Source: Lactonifactor sp. BIOML-A5 (lineage in GTDB: Bacteria > Bacillota > Clostridia > Lachnospirales > Lachnospiraceae). Taken from it: 64,000 bases of DNA. Location of the stretch: positions 1 to 64,000 of the forward strand of contig NZ_WKYV01000015.1 of assembly GCF_009677585.1 (NCBI RefSeq), written 5' to 3'. Each line of letters starts with the position of its first letter. Position 1 is the stretch's first letter. Both the position numbers and the translations under genes were made by a program. Below are positions 34,766 through 43,749 of this stretch, piece after piece. The notes under the pieces were generated by a model. It was not told the origin of the DNA. It did not search any database and saw only the letters and a program-made list of their open reading frames with translations.

Positions 34766-35560
34766 TTAATCATCGAAAATAGTTCCTCTATGAAATGATA
34801 TAGTATTATCGCCTAAAGGCATTAAGTTGTATTTTTGCAAAAGGTTATCAACCATTGCCTCAAAGAGCTTTCTAAGATTACGATTGTGTTCTATAATATC
34901 CATAGTGAAACAACTATCTAATCCGTTTTCGAAACAATAATCATCTTGCTCCTGGGATAAATCTATCTCCGGATACAGATTCTCCAATTCTATGAATAGA
35001 TTATGGAATAATTCTTTCAGGGAGATATCAAAATAATCCATTAAAAGTTGATATTTTGGGAACATTTTACTAGCCCAGGATGAAAATCTTTTCTTGGGGA
35101 GTTGCTTCTGTATATTATTTTGCTGTTCCTTCAGAGTGGTAATATCTTGCTGGATTATAGCTAGAATATCTGCCATGGTTTTTAAGGCGATTTGCTGAGT
35201 ATCCATATGTATATTCTCTTCTTTGGCTCTGAAATATGTGGACACTAATTTACGTTGTACCTTCCAGGCTATATCGTCGTCGAAAACTTTTACTAGAAGT
35301 AAATATCCAGATTCTGTGATTACTGTTATTCCTCTATTGGGAACAATAATTCCTCTAATGTCCGTTTGGCGGACATTAGGTTTCACCATGAAATAATCTT
35401 TGCCTTCGATCAGTCTTCTCTTATTTCGATTAAATGCTTTACGGGATGTTCCATTCGGCCTATTATGAACCCTATCGATGTCTTTGAATGTTACTACGCG
35501 TTGCCCAGCAAATTCTTTGATTCCTAATACTACATTATTGATTTCTACTAAGTTATTCAT
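34766..35560 (-). CDS. ORF6N/KilA-N-type antirepressor-like regulator (264 aa)
   Basis: ATG 35560 with AAAGGAATT upstream; the longer frame to 35638 lacks a ribosome site. Residues 1-105 are an ORF6N domain (IKEFAGQRVVTFKDIDRVHN, then GKDYFMVKPN, GYLLLVKVF). The rest is helical with a coiled coil (residues 120-145). Such proteins are phage regulators that bind DNA through the KilA-N/ORF6N fold. Confidence 0.8.
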   Translation of the reverse strand: MNNLVEINNVVLGIKEFAGQRVVTFKDIDRVHNRPNGTSRKAFNRNKRRLIEGKDYFMVKPNVRQTDIRGIIVPNRGITVITESGYLLLVKVFDDDIAWKVQRKLVSTYFRAKEENIHMDTQQIALKTMADILAIIQQDITTLKEQQNNIQKQLPKKRFSSWASKMFPKYQLLMDYFDISLKELFHNLFIELENLYPEIDLSQEQDDYCFENGLDSCFTMDIIEHNRNLRKLFEAMVDNLLQKYNLMPLGDNTISFHRGTIFDD

Positions 35561-35685
35561 ATTTATAATTCCTTTCGTTATTAGATTACTGTTTGGATAT
35601 AGGGGTGGGCAGTGGAAGAGTAGTTCAATTATATGCACATAATCATATTCTCTTTTTGGAATCGGATTTTTAATAAAATGGCAAT

Positions 35686-35717
35686 AAAAAAAGACAGGCG
35701 TTTGTTTATACCTGTCT
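35686..35717 (-). terminator. Intrinsic terminator after the alarmone synthetase gene
   Basis: AGACAGG/CCTGTCT, 7-bp stem with a 12-base loop, followed on the minus strand by seven Ts. Confidence 0.8.
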
Positions 35718-35737
35718 AAAATTAGAGTTCAGTTATT

Positions 35738-36834
35738 TTAAGCTAAAATTCTTCTCATCATTAAGACAAAATCTGAGATGTCAGTGAAGTAGTTAGGATA
35801 AGCAGCCCTTAAGGTATCAAATGATGTAGCGGATACAAGAACTGCGTCTATATATGGAATATTTTGTGATTCTATCGCATTGTATGTCTTTGTTGCTAAT
35901 TCTATTTGGCTCTTATGAAATGAATATATTTTTAAGGCTTTTTTCTTATAGTTTAATTGTAGGACATAGTATCCATTCTTTTTTAAACAATCATTTTTAG
36001 TTACGTGATTAATAGCAGTTGAAAATGCACTTATCATTGAAATGATATTTGTCTTTCGGTCAATCGATTTAATTTCTGAAACCAATGTATTATAGTCATC
36101 AACCGTATTTGGGCATATAGGCATATTTTCTAATTTGGCAAATACTGAAGATACTAATACAAAGAAGCGTAGAATGTTACTATCTCCTTTACTGGCCTTG
36201 AGCTGTGATTTCGTATATATATCAACCATCTCTATAGCTGTGGCCCAGACATGTTGTAACTTAGTCCTGAATTGTATTTCAATAAGCATATTTTTGTTAT
36301 AGGTTTCCTTCTTATCACTCTGAAATTGATAGACCATATGGTAAGAACGATAACCAGAATCTTTGGGTTTTTGGATATAATCGTATTCTCGCTTGAGTAT
36401 ATGACGTATACGGGAATTCTTATATCTGTTTAAGGTTTCATACACATCTTTAATTCCCTCTACTATAACACGGCATCCACCGAGATCTTGCATCCGGTAT
36501 AATTTCATGTCAGAGTATCTCTCTAATTTTCCTGTTATTGATTCTAATCTTTTAAGTCTTTGAACCACAATTGCATCCGGATTTCTTAACCGTAAGTTGC
36601 TTGGCATGACCTGCAGTGGTATGCATGTGATGAGCGCCAGTTATTTAATATTGTAAGGGCAGATTCTCTATCTTCTGTAGTTGAGGAAGAGTCTGCAATT
36701 ATTTTACCGGCTTTGTTGATTTGTGATTTTGAATACTGTGGGACTTCCCACTTTTCTTTTGTATTATCCATATTTGAATACCATTCATTTCTAATATTTT
36801 CTATTATGGTATCAAGTATATCATAGTTGCTCAT
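35738..36834 (-). pseudogene. RelA/SpoT-type alarmone synthetase with a frameshift
   Basis: Two frames together make one RelA/SpoT-domain protein. The first (36834-36586) starts MSNYDILDT after GGAGG and contains SKSQINKAGKI and NNWRSSHAYH. The second (from 36607) continues LQVMPSNLRLRNPDAIVVQR. The shift lies at about 36616-36621: one missing base would turn Tyr-Pro-Leu-Gln into the present reading. The catalytic motifs are intact: QDLGGCRVIV, PKDSGYRSYH and EIQFRTKLQHVWA. It would be a small (p)ppGpp or pyrophosphokinase enzyme, as in toxSAS-like phage proteins. It could be a pseudogene, a sequencing error or a programmed shift. Confidence 0.75.
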
Positions 36835-37074
36835 TATTGTCGTCCTCCAAACCTTTTTAAAAGTATTGCCATAGTGTCATGTATTATATTCTCTGTTTGA
36901 ATTTTAGATTTGATGATGATGGAAACTTCGAATCTGGTTAGATGATTAATAGATATTTCTATAGATTCTAATGATTTTTGCTTGTAAAATGGGAGCATTT
37001 GGAGTAATAGACTTCCTATTATAATAGGGGTAATTATAGGGTATTCGAGAATTGGCTTATTTTATAAGGACTTT
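36835..37074. other. Gene-free stretch upstream of the RelA-like gene
   Basis: AT-rich, with no persuasive frame. TATAAT on the minus strand at 36888-36883 could be a -10 box for the synthetase gene; no good -35 is visible. Confidence 0.3.
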
Positions 37075-37269
37075 TTGAGAGTAGGAGAGGTGATCAGGTG
37101 TGTTTTAGCTGTTTTATATTTGTCAGAAAATTTAGTTTTAGTATATCTTATAGGTAGTTTATCGAACTCGCTGCCGAAGTGTTTTTGGATTGGAGTGGTG
37201 AACTGTGTGATAATTTTGGGATTGGGTGGAATCGTGATTTTATGGGCGACGTGTGAGTGGGACACATAG
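37075..37269 (+). CDS. Possible small membrane protein (up to 64 aa)
   Basis: Two hydrophobic helices (LAVLYLSENLVLVYLIGS and VVNCVIILGLGGIVILWA). The frame opens with TTG at 37075; AGGAG lies 5 bases before an in-frame ATC at 37093, so the start is uncertain. It is the first plus-strand frame at the edge of the origin-like zone. Confidence 0.35.
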   Translation: MRVGEVIRCVLAVLYLSENLVLVYLIGSLSNSLPKCFWIGVVNCVIILGLGGIVILWATCEWDT

Positions 37270-37439
37270 GGGACTTTGTAACATTTGATTGCCATCTGAA
37301 AATGTAAAGTACCCCCGGTACTACACTGATGTAAAATCCCTGATTTTAGGGGGTATAATTTGCATTTTGAACAAAACTGCAAAAATTTGTGGATGTATAT
37401 TGATGGATACTGGGGATTAAAAATGTTGTAATTGCAACA

Positions 37440-37980
37440 CAAATATATAGCCTAATATATGACAATATAGCCGAATAAATGGCAATATAATTTTAGTGTT
37501 CGGACGTGTTATAAAATGATATGATAGTAACAAAACAATATTATACATCATATAGTATTATATGTTGCACACAACGAAGTTATCAACACAATGTTAATAA
37601 GTATAATAATAGTATCATAATATTACAAACAAAACCATAAAAACAACATTTACACATATAAAAATAGTACAATAGTATTATATTCACCTATCAAATTATC
37701 AACACAATAACAACATTGTACCTTTACAACACTACGTACCACTCTACAACGTCCCTAATCACTCAATACACCCTCACACAACCCTCTTACGCTTATACTT
37801 ACCTATTAAATGCAACACAACCTATAAGCCCATACACAGACAATACATATACTATATACGACCACAGATATACACACACTGGCAAGGGTGTAGCACACAT
37901 GCAGCGTAACAGATCTAACCATACAATAAACCAACACAGACAATATACAGATTCCGTTCCTTCTATATAATGCGACATGA
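37440..37980. other. Origin-like, strand-skewed AT-rich region
   Basis: From about 37,500 the plus strand is nearly free of G and rich in A, C and T runs such as CAACAC and ACAC. TTATCAACA, one base from the DnaA box TTATCCACA, appears near 37,570 and again near 37,700. Genes point away from this area on both sides. There is no convincing coding frame. The sum points to a replication origin or single-strand initiation site. Confidence 0.5.
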
Positions 37981-38008
37981 TATGATTTGTTGGCTTAGTA
38001 TTTGTATA

Positions 38009-38242
38009 TCATTCATTGTCTTTAGTCTCCTTGTCTTCTGTATAGTAATAACCTTTACTATCTAAATCGGCTTTAATTAATGATTTAATGTAACTATTAG
38101 CACTCTGCCTAGTGTTAGCAAGATACTGTTTAACTCTTATCCCTTCTTGTATATCTGTACCAGGCTTGAAACTACATGCTATAGTGATTGTTTTTTCATT
38201 ATATTTTTTTTGTGCTTTCTTTTCTGCCTCTGTCAATGCCAT
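38009..38242 (-). CDS. Ribbon-helix-helix-like repressor (77 aa)
   Basis: ATG with GGAGG 11 bases upstream. The N-terminal helix (MALTEAEKKAQKKYNEK) is followed by a strand (TITIACSF) and two helices (IRVKQYLANTRQSANSYIKS), the order of CopG/Arc-type RHH regulators. It faces away from the early region, and repeats at 38336-38425 would be its operator. Inferred role: autoregulator and repressor of the early promoter or copy control. Confidence 0.6.
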   Translation of the reverse strand: MALTEAEKKAQKKYNEKTITIACSFKPGTDIQEGIRVKQYLANTRQSANSYIKSLIKADLDSKGYYYTEDKETKDNE

Positions 38243-38274
38243 TTAGTAATAAACCTCCTTGTATAAAGTCTTAC

Positions 38275-38304
38275 ATAATAACATTATATCATGTAGTTTG
38301 TCAA
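38275..38304 (-). promoter_or_regulatory. Promoter of the RHH gene
   Basis: On the minus strand TTGACA (38304-38299), 18-bp spacer and TATTAT (38280-38275). Confidence 0.5.
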
Positions 38305-38335
38305 ACATTCTATTGTTATTTGTGTATATTTAACT

Positions 38336-38425
38336 ATAGATAAACCCATAATAACAATGTGGATAGTGCACAATGCTAAAAACAGATAAATATAGATAAA
38401 CCCATTTACAAATAGATAAACCTAT
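38336..38425 (+). repeat. Three iteron-like direct repeats
   Basis: ATAGATAAACCCAT at 38336-38349 and 38392-38405 and ATAGATAAACCTAT at 38412-38425; a partial copy lies at 38381. The third copy lies between the -35 and -10 of the rightward promoter. They are probable operators or iterons. Confidence 0.75.
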
Positions 38426-38433
38426 GCTATACT
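38405..38433 (+). promoter_or_regulatory. Rightward early promoter with extended -10
   Basis: TTTACA (38405-38410), 17-bp spacer and TGC-TATACT (-10 at 38428-38433). The spacer is occupied by an iteron-like repeat, so binding there should repress it. It is the likely start of the rightward operon. Confidence 0.7.
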
Positions 38434-38759
38434 CATATCAAGTTAAGAGAGACACAAGCCACACACTAAACGGTTAAGGCAATGCAAACTCCGACAAGTG
38501 CCAACTAATCAATCTTAACAATCAAAAAAGTCCAGTAGCGTCAACTACCAGACTTTCGGGAATACTGAAATGTGGTTAAACATTCAATACTCAACCTTCG
38601 CAAGTAGAGTATAACACATTTCTTAGATAGTTGTCAAATCTGACAATTTGAAAAATTCCCCAAAACTTAGTTTTAAACAGAGAATTACCAAGTATCAAAT
38701 CCGATCAGTAATGAAACAAGCTACTGACCGCTAACAGCACATAGCTAGCAAAGTGTAGG

Positions 38760-38953
38760 CATAAAGCAACTTTCCTATTCTATAAGGGAAGAAGTGAAGC
38801 GAAAAGGGTTATAGCTTGAATATATTCTAGTGTGATTGTCAGAGAATCACAAGCTAGACACTGTTAGTCAATCCTGCAAAAGTAGACACTTGATAGAATA
38901 TATAGAAGCCGTTACGGCAGAGCATAATAAATAAGATAATAAAAATCTTATTT
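38760..38953 (+). ncRNA. Structured leader RNA or small RNA with pseudoknot
   Basis: Within a ~780-base untranslated leader. TAGCTT (38812-38817) pairs with AAGCTA (38851-38856) around a hairpin GTGATT/AATCAC (38832-38837/38845-38850). ATATTCTA (38822-38829) inside this stem can pair with TAGAATAT (38894-38901), forming a pseudoknot. GCCG/CGGC follows near 38910-38919. AAATAAGAT/ATCTTATTT (38929-38953) ends it and may be a terminator. I cannot match it to a known RNA family. Confidence 0.5.
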
Positions 38954-39019
38954 AGATTGAAATAGGCTTGCATACAATACGACATATAAAAATATATAAA
39001 TCTAAAACAATAAATTCCC

Positions 39020-39046
39020 AGACTACTAAACTAAGTAGTCTTTAAT
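39020..39046 (+). terminator. Terminator-like hairpin in the early leader
   Basis: AGACTACT and AGTAGTCT, 8-bp stem with a 6-base loop, followed by TTAATTATTT. It lies between the leader RNA and the first early gene and may be an attenuator. Confidence 0.6.
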
Positions 39047-39225
39047 TATTTATACAATGTAGCCAAAACAGAAACAACAAACAATAACCAAGCATAAAAG
39101 TATCACGAACCACCGCCAAACGGGACATAGTAAACGCTTTCATGTTGATAGTTATTAATTGCAAAATGTTAGTTTTGGCTATATCAATAAGTAATTAAAA
39201 ACACATAATCAAAGGAGGTTACACA

Positions 39226-39510
39226 ATGACAGCGAAAGAAATGAGTAAACATATTGTGTCATATTTAGACAGCTTTGTAATATTAGTTCCAGTTTATTAT
39301 GAGTATGAGGAACTGCCGGCATGGCGAAAAGTATTTATAGGAACTAAATCAGAATGCGAGAAAATGATTGAATCTTTTCCGGATTCTCTAAATACAACAA
39401 TGGAAGAGAACAAAAGAAATAGAGAATATAAAATACAAGAATATTTGCTGCTTATAAGCATAGGTAAGAAGAGAAAAGCAGAAGAAATAAAATTACAATA
39501 TTGTTTATAA
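39226..39510 (+). CDS. Hypothetical early protein (94 aa)
   Basis: ATG with AAAGGAGG upstream. N-terminal part beta/alpha, C-terminal half a basic helix ending KKRKAEEIK. First translated gene after the long leader. No family recognised. Confidence 0.65.
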   Translation: MTAKEMSKHIVSYLDSFVILVPVYYEYEELPAWRKVFIGTKSECEKMIESFPDSLNTTMEENKRNREYKIQEYLLLISIGKKRKAEEIKLQYCL

Positions 39511-39592
39511 CAAATAAAACGATTATTTTGTATGCTATTAAGCAGTAAAATAAATTACAATAAATTTATATTAAAATGTGGGAGTTGCTGAG

Positions 39593-39991
39593 ATGGTAGA
39601 TGCTAACAGAATTATTGAGCTAATGGAAAAAACTGATTATGAGTTTTTTGGATTAAGGAAAGATGATTTTAACTATAATGTCGGAGATAGTTGTAATATT
39701 TCGCATCAGCTTTTTCAAGATCCTATGTATGATGATGAAGATGAGCTTATTTACCCATATTGCGAAGATGGTATTTATCAAGGCTATTATGATGCTGGAG
39801 AACTTAATGGAACGTCAGCTATTGAAATTGACAGCGAAGACACGCTTGAAATAATTAATAAAAAAATCAAAGATATGTCAATGTATTTTGGAAATAATCT
39901 GTATTTAATAGCAGGTAATGATTATAAGTATGGTAATGATTATAATGAGATTATTATAAGCGGTGCAACAGTAGTTGAGAAGTTAATCTAA
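39593..39991 (+). CDS. Hypothetical acidic protein (132 aa)
   Basis: ATG 39593 (GGGAG, spacing 8) is preferred to the GTG at 39578. Very acidic and rich in Tyr and Asn. Acidic small early proteins of phages often bind host enzymes, but nothing here proves that. Followed by two terminators. Confidence 0.6.
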   Translation: MVDANRIIELMEKTDYEFFGLRKDDFNYNVGDSCNISHQLFQDPMYDDEDELIYPYCEDGIYQGYYDAGELNGTSAIEIDSEDTLEIINKKIKDMSMYFGNNLYLIAGNDYKYGNDYNEIIISGATVVEKLI

Positions 39992-40055
39992 CAGTATAAA
40001 AGAGTTGTTTTACATGATAAAACAATATATTAAATATAATAATAATACAAGCAAG

Positions 40056-40128
40056 GAGATTTTCTTATCGGAATATCTCTTTTTTATTCCCAGTTAGAAG
40101 CCATTAGATTATATTCTAGTGGCTTTTA
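40056..40128 (+). terminator. Two consecutive terminator hairpins
   Basis: GAGAT/ATCTC followed by TTTTTT ends near 40086, and AAGCCATTAGA/TCTAGTGGCTT (40098-40108/40115-40125, 11 bp) is followed by TTAT. They separate the first two early genes from the rest. Confidence 0.65.
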
Positions 40129-40181
40129 TAGTGGTAATAACACGAAAATAAAACAATAAAGAAAGGTTAAACGGTGATTAT

Positions 40182-41864
40182 ATGTCAACTTATTATGAAT
40201 ATAGAGATGTAAAGGTTATGATTGCTCATAAATTAATGAATATGGAAGGTTGGAAGGTTTACGGATACAAAGAGGATAGAAGCGATGGCATGACAGATTA
40301 TTATGATCCTGCTAATTGGGGCGGAGTAGCAGAGAAAAACGGTTATATACTTTGTGTCAATGTTTATGGAGCAAAAGAACCAGAAGAAATCCGCAAGTAC
40401 AATTATACCGGCTTTTCTTATGATAATTCAATCACGGAAAAAATCAAAAAGTTAGAGGCTATGACCGTTGAACATGGAGCATCTGAACAAGAAGAACAAT
40501 CTGCAAAACTATCTATTGAGAGATTACAGAAGAAAGCAGAGGAAAGCGCAGAAAATCAAAATAGATATGTTGTTACTGGAATAATTCCAGGACATATGGC
40601 CAATCCTCCACGTTCAAACTGGCATATCGAAAAAGATGGAATTATCATTGCAAAGGGTAACGGAATATTAAAATATGCAAAAGTGGATAGTTATTTCAAT
40701 TATAGTCAATACAAAAAAGATTATGAAAATTTTAAAAAGCAATCTAAAGAAGAGTATATAAAAAATAATGTATCTGACTTGATGCATCATCATTATTATA
40801 CAGATATTGAAAAGGCCACAGCATCAGCAGAAAGTCATTACAATGATATGAAAGATACCGCAAAATTAATAGAACAATTTGAAGCTTTTATCAATAAACT
40901 TGATACCACGTGCGGAGGACTTCTTGAAGAGGGTGACGGCACTGTATACGAAAAAGTAACCGTTACAGAATACAAGAAGGAAAACAAAGTTTTTGAAACA
41001 GAAAGCGGAGAAATTAAAGAAGGTCAATGTTTTATTTTGAAAACTGGCTTTAATTATGGAAGAAGTAAAGGCTATGTATATCGTATTCATAGAACAGAAT
41101 ATGACGGAAAAGAACATTTCCACGCTTACAAGTTAAACGGGAAACTTACAAAAGAATGTACAGGGCGAGCAAATCAAGCTAATTATTGGAGTTATATTAC
41201 AGATGAAATATTCCTTAAATGGATTGAAAAAGGTAATATTTCTTGGTGCGAAATTAAGGAAGTAAAAACACCTTATGAAGTAGAAAAGGTTATTAAAAAG
41301 ACTATTAAGGCAGAAAAGAAGACAGCACAGAAGACCACAACAGAAGCAACAGAGGAAACAAACATAGATATTAACGGCTTGACTTTTGAAGTATCAGAGG
41401 ACACCGACACACGCACAAATGAAAAAATATATCTTGTCAAGGTTGCGGAAAAATTAAGCCGTGAAGACTATATAAAAGTGAATAAATATATTAAGTCGAT
41501 CGGCGGCTACTATAGCAAGTTTAAACACGCTTTTCTATTCAAGGAAGATCCGACAACGCTATTAAATTGTAGCAAGGTGGAAACAGTCACAGAAACGGAA
41601 GAAAAGCCGACAGAAACCACGGAAACAGCAACAGAGACACCACAACAGGAAGAAACAAAACAATCTATTAACTACAATATAACAGAGGACACGCACACGA
41701 AAACAGGTGCTAAAATTTGGATTGTTTCACCTGATACGGAACTAAACAAACAAGATTTTGCAGAGATTAAGCGGAAGTTTGCAACGCTGCAAGGCTTTTA
41801 TAGCAGCTTTAAACATGGATTTATATTCAAATATGATCCAACGGATTTATTAACAACGGCATAA
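40182..41864 (+). CDS. Large protein with duplicated C-terminal domain (560 aa)
   Basis: ATG with AAAGGTTAA upstream. Residues 1-60 start YYEYRDVKVMIAHKLMNM; a hydrophilic helical middle follows. The C-terminal ~180 residues have two copies of a ~60-residue unit: KIYLVKVAEKLSREDYIKVN ending YYSKFKHAFLFKEDP, and KIWIVSPDTELNKQDFAEIK ending FYSSFKHGFIFKYDP, separated by a Thr/Glu-rich linker. The unit is seen in proteins next to phage methyltransferases and in large polyvalent proteins. Function unknown; it may bind DNA next to the methyltransferase. Confidence 0.65.
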   Translation: MSTYYEYRDVKVMIAHKLMNMEGWKVYGYKEDRSDGMTDYYDPANWGGVAEKNGYILCVNVYGAKEPEEIRKYNYTGFSYDNSITEKIKKLEAMTVEHGASEQEEQSAKLSIERLQKKAEESAENQNRYVVTGIIPGHMANPPRSNWHIEKDGIIIAKGNGILKYAKVDSYFNYSQYKKDYENFKKQSKEEYIKNNVSDLMHHHYYTDIEKATASAESHYNDMKDTAKLIEQFEAFINKLDTTCGGLLEEGDGTVYEKVTVTEYKKENKVFETESGEIKEGQCFILKTGFNYGRSKGYVYRIHRTEYDGKEHFHAYKLNGKLTKECTGRANQANYWSYITDEIFLKWIEKGNISWCEIKEVKTPYEVEKVIKKTIKAEKKTAQKTTTEATEETNIDINGLTFEVSEDTDTRTNEKIYLVKVAEKLSREDYIKVNKYIKSIGGYYSKFKHAFLFKEDPTTLLNCSKVETVTETEEKPTETTETATETPQQEETKQSINYNITEDTHTKTGAKIWIVSPDTELNKQDFAEIKRKFATLQGFYSSFKHGFIFKYDPTDLLTTA

Positions 41865-41905
41865 CTATTTGAGATTATGCCGTTTAATTTTAAAGGGGTG
41901 ATAGC

Positions 41906-42097
41906 ATGATTAAAAATAATATTAAATATGGCATTAGTTTATTGCCTGAAAATTGTTTACCGTATAGAGAAGGTTATAGATATGGAGCATATAAACAAGA
42001 TTTAAAAACTAGTGAATCACATATAACAGAATTTTTTAAGACTAAAGAAGATATACAAACTTTTGTCAATAATAATCGGCAATATGGGAAGGAATGA
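41906..42097 (+). CDS. Hypothetical protein (63 aa)
   Basis: ATG with AAAGGGGTGA upstream. Mixed alpha/beta with an aromatic N-terminal half. Its end overlaps the ribosome site of the methyltransferase gene, so the two are coupled. Confidence 0.6.
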   Translation: MIKNNIKYGISLLPENCLPYREGYRYGAYKQDLKTSESHITEFFKTKEDIQTFVNNNRQYGKE

Positions 42098-42102
42098 AAG
42101 AT

Positions 42103-43749
42103 ATGTTTACAGATAATAAGGATTTTTACCCAACACCAGAAGCAATTATAAATAAAATGTTATGTGATATTGACTTTGATTATATTCAAAGCATTTTAGA
42201 ACCATCGGCAGGCAAAGGAAATATTATTGAAGCAATTAAAAGGAAAGAAGAATCGGGATGGCAGAAACGCAACTTTGACATTGATTGTATTGAAGCGGAT
42301 CAGAATTTACAACATATTTTGAAGGGTAAAAATTATAGACTGGTTCACAATGATTTCTTGACCTACGACACAATGAAAGAATATGACCTTATTATTATGA
42401 ACCCGCCTTTCTCTAATGGCTGCAAACACCTTTTAAAAGCTATAGAAATGCAAAAGAGAAACGGCGGTGCAATAGTTTGTTTGCTTAATGCCGAAACGCT
42501 CAAAAATCAATATAGTAACGACCGCACAACGCTTGTAAAGCTACTTACTGAATTTAATGCTAGTATTGAGTATTTACAAGATTCCTTTACAGATGCAGAA
42601 CGAAAAACAGATGTTGAAATAGTATTGATTAAAGTACAATTACCAAAGCCACAAAGGGAGTCTTTTATATTTGACGGACTTAAAAAAGCAGAAGAACAGA
42701 AAGAAGAATATACATATACAGAAGATACACAGCTTGCCGAAAATGATTTATATAAATCCATTGTAAGTCAATATGAATTGGAAGTTATGGCAGGCATTAA
42801 TTTAATTAAAGAATATAATGCAATGAGTCCATTAATTATGCGTGAGTTTGGAAAAGATGCAGAAACGGGCGAAACAATTCAAAAGGGCGGATGCATTTTA
42901 AGTCTTGACCTATCTACGAACAGAGACAAATACAGAAATGAATTATCGATAAATGGATTTATTAAAGAAGTAAGGGGAAAGTATTGGACGGCACTTTTTA
43001 ACAATCCAAAATTCATTGGAAAACTGACTGGAAATTTGAAAACAGATTTTTATAATCGAATTGAGGATTTAAAGAACTATGAATTTTCTTTATATAACAT
43101 CTATGAATTAAAAATTGAAATGAGCAAGAAAGTAGTAAAGGGTATAGAGGAAACTATAATCGGGTTATTTGATGAATTTAGTCATAAACATTATTGGGAT
43201 AAAGATAATTCTAGTAATATCCATTATTACAACGGTTGGAAAACTAATAAATCATGGATAATTAATAAAAAAGTTATCATTCCTTTATCTGGATATGATT
43301 CATTTTGGAATAAATATCGACCAACGGATTATAAGGTAAAAGAGAAATTACAAGACATTGAAAAATGTTTCAATTATCTTGATGGTGGAATAACTGAAGC
43401 AGTTGACCTTGAAGAATCTTTGAAATTTGCAGAGGAATATGGAGAAACAAAAGATATTCAGTTAAAGTATTTTAGCATCACGTTTTATAAAAAGGGTACT
43501 TGTCATATTACATTTACTAATGAAGAATTATTGGCACGTTTTAATTTATACGGTAGTCAAAAAAAGGGATGGTTGCCAAATAATTTTGGAAAATCAAAAT
43601 ATAAAGACATGACACAAGAAGAAAAAAATGTAGTAGATTCGTTTTGCGGAAAAGAAAGGTATGATGTTATTTTAAATAATACAGATTATTATTTGTTTGA
43701 CGCTAATAGAAGTATTTTAATGATTGAAGGTGAAAATATAGCATGCTAA
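42103..43749 (+). CDS. N6-adenine DNA methyltransferase with DUF4942-like C-terminus
   Basis: 548 residues from ATG 42103, the start with correct spacing from AAGGA. Motif I LEPSAGKGNI and catalytic motif IV NPPF (LIIMNPPFSNG) show an amino-methyltransferase. The C-terminal 300 residues (helical, with DEFSHKHYWDKDNSSNIHYY) resemble DUF4942 proteins. It would protect phage DNA from host restriction. It overlaps the downstream endonuclease start by 7 bases. Confidence 0.85.
   Translation: MFTDNKDFYPTPEAIINKMLCDIDFDYIQSILEPSAGKGNIIEAIKRKEESGWQKRNFDIDCIEADQNLQHILKGKNYRLVHNDFLTYDTMKEYDLIIMNPPFSNGCKHLLKAIEMQKRNGGAIVCLLNAETLKNQYSNDRTTLVKLLTEFNASIEYLQDSFTDAERKTDVEIVLIKVQLPKPQRESFIFDGLKKAEEQKEEYTYTEDTQLAENDLYKSIVSQYELEVMAGINLIKEYNAMSPLIMREFGKDAETGETIQKGGCILSLDLSTNRDKYRNELSINGFIKEVRGKYWTALFNNPKFIGKLTGNLKTDFYNRIEDLKNYEFSLYNIYELKIEMSKKVVKGIEETIIGLFDEFSHKHYWDKDNSSNIHYYNGWKTNKSWIINKKVIIPLSGYDSFWNKYRPTDYKVKEKLQDIEKCFNYLDGGITEAVDLEESLKFAEEYGETKDIQLKYFSITFYKKGTCHITFTNEELLARFNLYGSQKKGWLPNNFGKSKYKDMTQEEKNVVDSFCGKERYDVILNNTDYYLFDANRSILMIEGENIAC

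Noticed and set aside
37062..37442. A 126-codon minus-strand frame
   Set aside because: Cys- and Ile-rich odd composition, no ribosome site, and it overlaps a more likely small membrane frame.
37716..37970. An 84-codon plus-strand frame
   Set aside because: Its composition (Thr, Tyr, Asn, Ser) simply follows the G-depleted low-complexity DNA, and there is no ribosome site.
38336..38425. A CRISPR array
   Set aside because: Only three 14-base repeats with unequal spacing and no cas genes; operators or iterons fit better.
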